Assembly: GCA_018896025.1 (NCBI GenBank)
Contig: JAHIND010000036.1
Span: forward strand, 31,702-95,701
DNA: 64,000 nt
Direction: 5' to 3'
Source: Pseudomonadota bacterium
GTDB lineage: Bacteria > Desulfobacterota > Desulfarculia > Desulfarculales > Desulfarculaceae
Positions 56,970 through 64,000 of this stretch are shown in pieces (the first letter of the stretch is position 1; each line of letters opens with the position of its first letter). The notes beneath the pieces were generated by a model, which did no database searches, was not told where the DNA came from, and was given only the letters and a program-made list of their open reading frames with translations. A program made the position numbers and the translations under genes.

Positions 56970-58628
56970 TGCCTACCCCTACGCCAAAGCAAAGAGCGGT
57001 CGGGTACATCAGGGTTTCTACCCCTGACCAGGCGAAAGAGGGCGAGAGCCTAGCCACGCAAAAGAGCGCAATCGTGAGGTACGCAAAGTTTAACGGCTGG
57101 CACCTGACTGAGGTTTACGAGGATGGCGGCTATTCGGGCGCGAAAAGGGAAAGACCGGCGCTGAAGCGACTCATGGATGCCGCCCATGCCAAAAAATTTG
57201 AAGTGCTTATAATCTACAAACTCTCAAGATTTGCCCGTAGCGCGAGAGACACGTTAAATCTTGTTCATGAGTTGAAGCAATGTGGTGTTAACTTTGCCAC
57301 GGTCACCGAGAAAATCGACCTGAGCTCTGAATACGGGCAGTTTTTCCTTACAGTGCTGGGAGCCTTAGCCGAGCTCGAGCGCACCATCATTAAGGAGCAG
57401 ATGGCCGTAAATAAAATGGCTAGGTGGCGCGACTTGCGGTGCTACATCGGAAAGCCCCCTTTTGCCTATCAGTGGAACAAAGAAGCCAAAAAAATTGAAA
57501 TTAAAAAAGAAGAGGCAAAAATCTTCCGTGAAATCGTTGAGATGCGCCTTAACCTGGGCATGAGCCACGCCGATATCTGCATTGAACTGAACAAGCGGGG
57601 TCTGCGTGGTCGCCATGGGCGTCGGTGGGCCAAGACAACCATTTCAGGGATGCTCAAAAACCGGGCCTACCTGGGTGAGCACTATGTGAATCAGCACAAG
57701 TATGAAGGGAAGCGGCGTACCGGCGAGATGAATCCCGAGAGCGAGTGGATTCTGTTTCCAGTCCCTCCCCTACTGGATCACGCTACCTTCGATCGCTTAC
57801 AAAATATTAGTGAATTCAACAAAGTGAAGAGCAAGCGGGCGGGCAAAGCCACTGCCGACCGGTGGCTACGTGATGTTTTAATTTGTGGTGAGTGTGGGGG
57901 GCGAGTTAAGCCCCACCGTGGGTCGAAGCGCAAGGATGGTACTTACCCGGAATATTATGCTTGCTATTGGAATGCAACCAGTACCAAAAAGCGTGCGCTT
58001 GAAGGTCGTGAGAAGTGCCGCTTGCCGCATGTCAAGGCCCAGGAACTTGAAGACTTAGTCTGGTGGCGATTAATGGTGATGCTCAATATTCACGGTCCGC
58101 GTAGCGAGTCAACGCTTGAGAAAATTTTGTTTGATGGCTCTGGCCTTGATAAAACCTTGGCGGAATTGGAGGATAAGAGGCGGGCTGCCCGCATGGATAT
58201 TAAAAAACTCACTAATCGGAAGACCTACTTCATCCGTTTGCTAGACGCAGACGACTTGACTGAGGATGATTTGGTGGATTTCCGGTGCCAGGCGCGGGAG
58301 AACCGTGAGTCCTTGGCCAGGGCGGAGGAAGCTCTTGCGGCTGTTCAAAGCGAGATTGACGCCGCCCACCATGCTGTCGTTGAGCGTCGAAAGACATTGG
58401 ATTTCCTTCGTGAGAACAAGCGCGGTTTGAAAGAACTCCGGGCCGAGATTGAGGCCTTTACACCAGCCCAGAAAAAGGAACTTGTTGAGTCAATGCTGGA
58501 TGGCCCGATAATCCTCTGGGCGGGGACAGGCCTCCCTGACGGTGGCCCATGGGACGAAAAAATTCGTTTCCGGCCTAACTTCGCTTTTTTAAACGAATAT
58601 TTGTCAAATAGATTAGGTAAGGATACTA

Positions 58629-58657
<29 letters not shown>
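56969..58657 (+). CDS. Large serine recombinase (resolvase + recombinase + zinc-ribbon + coiled coil); C-terminus chimeric with comM-derived sequence in the integrated state
   Basis: [70 protein letters not shown]; stop at 58655-58657 lies in comM sequence. Confidence 0.94.
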
Positions 58658-59456
<799 letters not shown>

Positions 59457-59875
59457 AGTTTGGGGATATCATTAATGGCCGCCACCCAGGTTATGCTTGA
59501 CAGCGGCCAGGTTTTCAGTAGTTTAGTGGGTCTCTATTAAATGTATTTGAAGGAGATTTTTTGTTCATCATATCAATGGATATTGTGTCAATCGTTGCCG
59601 ACCAGGTAAGCAACCTGTTGGTAGCTGATTGATCATAGTTCTGCAGCAAACCCAAAAGGCTGTTCAGTTATAAAGACAGACTAGTTTCTGCCTGTCTTTC
59701 CCCCCGCAGATCTCTGATTGAGACTCTACCACTATAGTTGCGTCCTCCGTCAGCAACGTCCCTTACATCAAGACATCCGAAAAGCACAAAAGCGGCAGTA
59801 GGTTGTGTGTTCCGCCTCGGGCGGTTTCACGCGCCGACAAAGCCGGTAAGCATTAAAGGTAGGGATAGGTAGGTC

Positions 59876-60982
59876 TTGACGATGAGCATCAATCAAAGCG
59901 CAAACAAGAACGCAAGCATGCGTCACCTTTTAGAACTCGGGTGGACTCCCCATTTTCAGGCCCAACAGGAACACGTTTCCAACCAAGGCTTTACTCCGGC
60001 TAGAGTGGTTGGAGTAAGAAAAAACAGCTTTCGGACAAGCGACGGCAACCGCGAATGGCTCGCCACCCTGGCCGGCAGGGTCAGACATGACGCCGGCGGC
60101 ATGTTCCCGGTCACAGGGGATTGGGTCCTCATGACCGATACCGTGATTTCCAGGGTGCTGGTGCGAAAGAATGCCTTATCCAGAGGCGCTTCGGGCGCTC
60201 GTAACAAACAGGATGAACGCTCGAAAAAGGAACAGGTAATCGCGGCCAACCTTGACACCATATTCATCGTCTGCGGGCTTGACCGGGATTTTAACCTGCG
60301 CCGCATCGAACGGTACTTGACCCTGGTCTATAACTGCGACCTGAATCCTGTCGTCATCCTGACCAAAGCGGATATTCACCAGGATCCGGAGGCTTGCGTC
60401 GGTGAAGTGGAGGCGGTGGCCATGGGCGTCCCCGTGCACCTGGTTTCCGCCTCGGATGACACATGCCTGGCCCCACTGGAACCATATTTGTCACCAGGCC
60501 GGACCACGGCCATGGTGGGGTCTTCCGGGGTGGGTAAATCCACCCTGGTGAATCGCCTTTACGGTGAAAACGTGCAACTTACTCGTTCCACCAGCATTCA
60601 TATGGGCAAGGGCAGACACACCACCACCACCCGGGATCTGATCGTGATGCCCCAGGGGGGGATGGTGATAGACAATCCCGGAATTCGGGAAATTGCCTTC
60701 TGGGAACTTGATGGCGGGATCGAAGCCGCGTTTCCCGAAATCGAGAAGTTTGCTCTGGGATGCCGTTTTGCTAACTGTAGCCACACCCATGAGCCCGGCT
60801 GCCGGGTCATTGAGGCAGTCGCTGAAGGTGAGATCCCAAGGAACAGGGTGGAAAACTACCTGAAAATGAAACGTGAACTGGAATACCTGTCCAATCGCCG
60901 GCACAAAAGTGCCGACCGTGTGGAAAAGGAGCGCTGGAAAGAGGTGGCCTTGCAAGTTAAGGCCATTAAAAAACGCAGATAA
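59876..60982 (+). CDS. rsgA: Ribosome small subunit-dependent GTPase A
   Basis: TKADIHQDPEACV, GSSGVGKSTLVNRL, circularly permuted GTPase; C-terminal CRFANCSHTHEPGC zinc motif. Confidence 0.95.
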   Translation: MTMSINQSANKNASMRHLLELGWTPHFQAQQEHVSNQGFTPARVVGVRKNSFRTSDGNREWLATLAGRVRHDAGGMFPVTGDWVLMTDTVISRVLVRKNALSRGASGARNKQDERSKKEQVIAANLDTIFIVCGLDRDFNLRRIERYLTLVYNCDLNPVVILTKADIHQDPEACVGEVEAVAMGVPVHLVSASDDTCLAPLEPYLSPGRTTAMVGSSGVGKSTLVNRLYGENVQLTRSTSIHMGKGRHTTTTRDLIVMPQGGMVIDNPGIREIAFWELDGGIEAAFPEIEKFALGCRFANCSHTHEPGCRVIEAVAEGEIPRNRVENYLKMKRELEYLSNRRHKSADRVEKERWKEVALQVKAIKKRR

Positions 60983-61168
60983 CTAAGGACACTCTTTAAT
61001 CAGGGCGTTCCTTTGGCCCAAGCACCTAATGGCATATGAGCCGGCGGGGATTGAAATACAACCAGTCCCCGCCGGTCATTGCCTCATGCGAGCAACTGGC
61101 TAACAAGTTCTCAATAGCCTCGGACGAGACTTAACCAGAACCGTTAGGAGCCTGGACCGGGCCATCGT

Positions 61169-61812
61169 CTAATTAGCCAAGCGCGCGCCGATCTCTCGGC
61201 CCAGGGCCTGGGCCTTTTCCCAGGTCTCGGTCTGGTCCTCCACCTGGCAGAACTTGTCCGGGGTGACCTCGGTGTTGTCCGGGCCGAAGACCCGAGGCAG
61301 GGCGCTCATGGGACAGGTGGAGCCATAGCCGCAGACCAGGCACTTGGGGTTGCCGGTTATCTGCAAGGTGCCCAACACCTCCATGCCCTCCCAGGCCAGG
61401 GAGTGGGCGATCTGCTCACTGGCCGCCTCCAGGCCCGGTCTCCCGCGCCCATTGCCCGTGGCCACGGCCACGGCCAGCTTCCCCCGGTTCAGGCCTTCGC
61501 GGTGGCGCAGGGAAAACAGGCGCTCCAAAAACAGCTTGGTAAAACCGTTCATGGTGCCGTAGGTGGCGTGGCCGCCCACCACCAGGGCCCCGGCCCCACG
61601 CACCTTGGCCGCCAGGGCCGGGAAGTCGTCGTCCACCTTGCAGATGTTGTCCGACCTACAGCCCAGACAGGCCCGGCAGGGTCCCACGTTGATCTCGCTG
61701 AGCTTGACGAACTCGCTGGGCAGTCCGCTGGCGGCCAAAATCGCTTGCACCAAGCGGTCGGTGTTGCTGTTTGCTATGGGGCTGCCGGATATGCCGATTA
61801 TTTGAGGCTGCA
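61169..61812 (-). CDS. NADPH-dependent FMN reductase / flavodoxin-like iron-sulfur flavoprotein
   Basis: IIGISGSPIANSNTDRLVQAIL..CRACLGC..CKVDDDF; start at MQPQIIGISG. Confidence 0.85.
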
Positions 61813-61888
61813 TGCTGCCGTCTCCTGTGTGGCGTAGCGATGCTCTAATTTTATAGTATAGAGTGAGAAGTTGGCGCTTACATCCGCA

Positions 61889-61997
61889 GTGGGAACCCAA
61901 CTTGGCCCATATCACCCGGCCCAGAGCCAGGGCCTGCTCCCAGATCTCGCTCTGGTCCTCCACCCGACATAATTTGTCCGGAGTGACCTCAGCAGTG
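61889..61997 (-). pseudogene. Duplicated C-terminal remnant of the flavoprotein gene
   Basis: Encodes AEVTPDKLCRVEDQSEIWEQALALGRVIWAKLGS vs TEVTPDKFCQVEDQTETWEKAQALGREIGARLAN at the end of 61169-61812. Confidence 0.8.
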
Positions 61998-62072
61998 GCC
62001 ACTGCACAGCCGGGTCGGGACGCCTTTTCTTGTGCTACCATGGCACAAGCCTGCCCGGTGGAGGGGTACACC

Positions 62073-62978
62073 ATGAAAAAAATTCTGCTGGCTCTGCTAT
62101 TGGCCCTTTGCTTGACGCAATCGGCTTGGGCAGGATTTAGTGAGGGGATGGCTGCCTACAAGCGCGGAGACTACGCTGACGCGCTTAAGGAATTTGAGCC
62201 CCTGGCAGAGCAGGGGGATGCGTTGGCACAATTCTACCTTGGGTTTATGTATGCACAGGGCCAAGGGGTGCCCCAGAACCGTAAGCAGGCAGTCAAGTGG
62301 TACAGTAAAGCGGCTGAGCAAGGGAACGCTTTGGGACAAACCAACCTAGGTAAAGTTTATTATCTTGGGTTAGGTGTTGAGCAAGACTACGACAAAGCCT
62401 TCTATTGGTACCGCAAAGCAGCCGAGCAAGGAGTGGCTGCTGCCCAACTAGGCCTGGGCAGGATGTACAACAAAGGCCAAGGGATACCCCAAGACTATAA
62501 ACAAGCGGCCTATTGGTACCGCAAAGCAGCCGAGTATGGATGGTTAGCCATAGCCCAATCTAACTTGGGCGCAATGTATTCCACAGGCCAAGGGGTACCC
62601 CAAGACTATGAACAAGCGGCCTTTTGGTACCGCAAAGCGGCCGAGCAGGGGCTTGCCTCAGGGCAATTCCGTTTGGGCATGATGTATTATCACGGATGCG
62701 GTGTACCCCGAGACTATAAACAGGCGGTCTATTGGTACCGAAAAGCAGCGGAGCAGGCGTATGCTATGGCCCAATGGGCGCTCGGGTTAATGTATTCCGA
62801 CGGTCATGGGGTCTCCCAAAATTACATCAAAGCCCATATGTGGATGAATTTAGCTGCAGCGGGGGGAATTGAGGACGCAGCAGAAAGCTGCAAGCTATTA
62901 GCCGCTAAAATGACTCCTCAACAAATAGCAGAGGCCCAACGCCTGGCCAGGGAGTGGAAGCCCCCAGCCAAGCCCTAA
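62073..62978 (+). CDS. Secreted Sel1-repeat (SLR/TPR-like) protein
   Basis: Signal peptide MKKILLALLLALCLTQSAWA; repeated AxxWYRKAAEQGxAxAQxxLGxMYxxGxGVPQDYKQA. Confidence 0.93.
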   Translation: MKKILLALLLALCLTQSAWAGFSEGMAAYKRGDYADALKEFEPLAEQGDALAQFYLGFMYAQGQGVPQNRKQAVKWYSKAAEQGNALGQTNLGKVYYLGLGVEQDYDKAFYWYRKAAEQGVAAAQLGLGRMYNKGQGIPQDYKQAAYWYRKAAEYGWLAIAQSNLGAMYSTGQGVPQDYEQAAFWYRKAAEQGLASGQFRLGMMYYHGCGVPRDYKQAVYWYRKAAEQAYAMAQWALGLMYSDGHGVSQNYIKAHMWMNLAAAGGIEDAAESCKLLAAKMTPQQIAEAQRLAREWKPPAKP

Positions 62979-63024
62979 GCTCCACCCAGTAAGTCTTCTA
63001 ATTATTCCTACAACAAGCGATCAC

Positions 63025-63057
63025 CCCCAGCCCCACCCAGGGCCGGGGTTAGCTTTT
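63025..63057 (+). terminator. Rho-independent terminator-like hairpin
   Basis: CCCCAGCCC...GGGCCGGGG followed by TTAGCTTTT. Confidence 0.5.
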
Positions 63058-63316
63058 GCTGCCCCTGTCCACCCTGAGAACAGCGGCACCAGTTTAATTT
63101 ATTTTTAGAGATGATTTTAGATGGCGTTTCCCGCCTGCCCCTTAACGTGACAACACCTGTTAACTTATTTTAACTACTATATTTTTTTGCATGATCCCGC
63201 CTATTTTTTGGCCTGCGTCCCTTGCCGGCCCACCAAACTCCGGTATCTTTTAGGAGTCTTTATTGGATGGGAATCAATTCTGATTTGCAGCGAAAAGCCA
63301 CTCCCTGGAGGGAAGC

Positions 63317-63748
63317 ATGTCGGCGAACTTTTTTAAGATGATCTTAATCCTGGCGGCCATGGGGCTGGCCGTGGCCTGTAGCGGCGGCGGAGGCGGGGGA
63401 ACCACCACCTATGCCAAGAGCGGCGACTGGGTGGACGACAACAACGACGGCATTTACGACCCTTATCAGGACAGTTCCCTGTGGAACGAAATGAACTCCA
63501 TGACCTCGGCGGCTGCTTCCTCCTGGTTGGGGCCGCGCCTGGCTTTCGCGGCCCAGCGGCGGGCCTGGCGGGGCAACGGCAACGCCTCTCCCCAGTGGCG
63601 CGACGCCAACGGCGACGGGGTGTGCGACTACGCCCAGGACCCCAACCTGTGGTCCCGCAACAACTCCGGCGATTGGGTGGACAGCAACAACGACGGCGTC
63701 TGCGACAACTACCCCAACTCCAGTCACTGGAAGGGCGGTTGGCGCTAG
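63317..63748 (+). CDS. Lipoprotein with EF-hand/dockerin-like Asp-rich repeats
   Basis: Lipobox LAVACSGGG; SGDWVDDNNDGIYDPYQDSSLW, WRDANGDGVCDYAQDPNLW, SGDWVDSNNDGVCDNYPNSSHW. Confidence 0.75.
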   Translation: MSANFFKMILILAAMGLAVACSGGGGGGTTTYAKSGDWVDDNNDGIYDPYQDSSLWNEMNSMTSAAASSWLGPRLAFAAQRRAWRGNGNASPQWRDANGDGVCDYAQDPNLWSRNNSGDWVDSNNDGVCDNYPNSSHWKGGWR

Positions 63749-63835
63749 TTGTAGCTGCTAAAGAGGTTGTTCACAGGATTCCAGAAGTAGAGACTGGTGA
63801 TTGCGACATCAACCGTCTTTGCTTTGGAGGTTCCC

Positions 63836-64000
63836 GTGAACAACCCACATCAGAATGCCAGGACCACGTTTTATAGTCGAGCCCTGATTGTGCAAAGAGT
63901 TTTGAAGGAAGGGAAAAGCGTCAAGGAAGTGGCCGAGGCTTTGGGCGTGAGCCGGCGCACGGTTTACAAATGGCTGGCCCGCTACAAGTCCGGTGGCCAA
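63836..64000 (+). mobile_element. IS481-like transposase N-terminus (runs off window)
   Basis: VNNPHQNARTTFYSRALIVQRVLKEGKSVKEVAEALGVSRRTVYKWLARYKSGGQ. Confidence 0.85.

Overview
High-GC bacterial chromosomal segment. Gene content (Dsr-like and TRAP/acyl-CoA genes) suggests a Desulfobacterota-like anaerobe; that is inference. Left to right: polysaccharide export and glycosyltransferase genes (Wzm/Wzt-like, GT2), ABC-F ATPase, DUF362 protein, GT39-like membrane protein, methyltransferase, FemAB-like protein; a DsrK/DsrM/TusA/DsrE2/ArsR-like sulfur-redox cluster beside a Cys-rich PAS sigma-54 activator and an NSS transporter with an unlisted 34-aa small subunit; a cytochrome/MBL/membrane-protein cluster; a GntR regulator with two candidate operators; and a ~14 kb single-strand catabolic cluster (thiolase, acyl-CoA dehydrogenase, FadB-like, ADH, TRAP, acyl-CoA ligase, TetR, HpaB/AbfD-like, SDR) with a palindromic candidate operator. 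Beyond tRNA-Phe is the main discovery candidate: a ~12.8 kb integrative element splitting comM/yifB in two (45110-45811 and 58629-59456). Both junctions can be read. They imply a quasi-palindromic attP lying inside the large serine recombinase gene. Integration breaks comM, replaces the recombinase C-terminus with a short host-derived tail, and uncouples the recombinase from a Rep-like operon. Excision is predicted to restore a 509-aa ComM, extend the recombinase by 48 residues to about 602 aa, and fuse HTH-recombinase-rep into one operon. Cargo includes an OLD-family ATPase/TOPRIM nuclease, an Mrr-like endonuclease, small membrane proteins, and recombinase remnants. The right end holds rsgA, a flavodoxin-like gene with a duplicated tail, a Sel1-repeat protein, an EF-hand-like lipoprotein and the start of an IS481-like transposase. 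All calls come from reading the sequence; no database searches were run.
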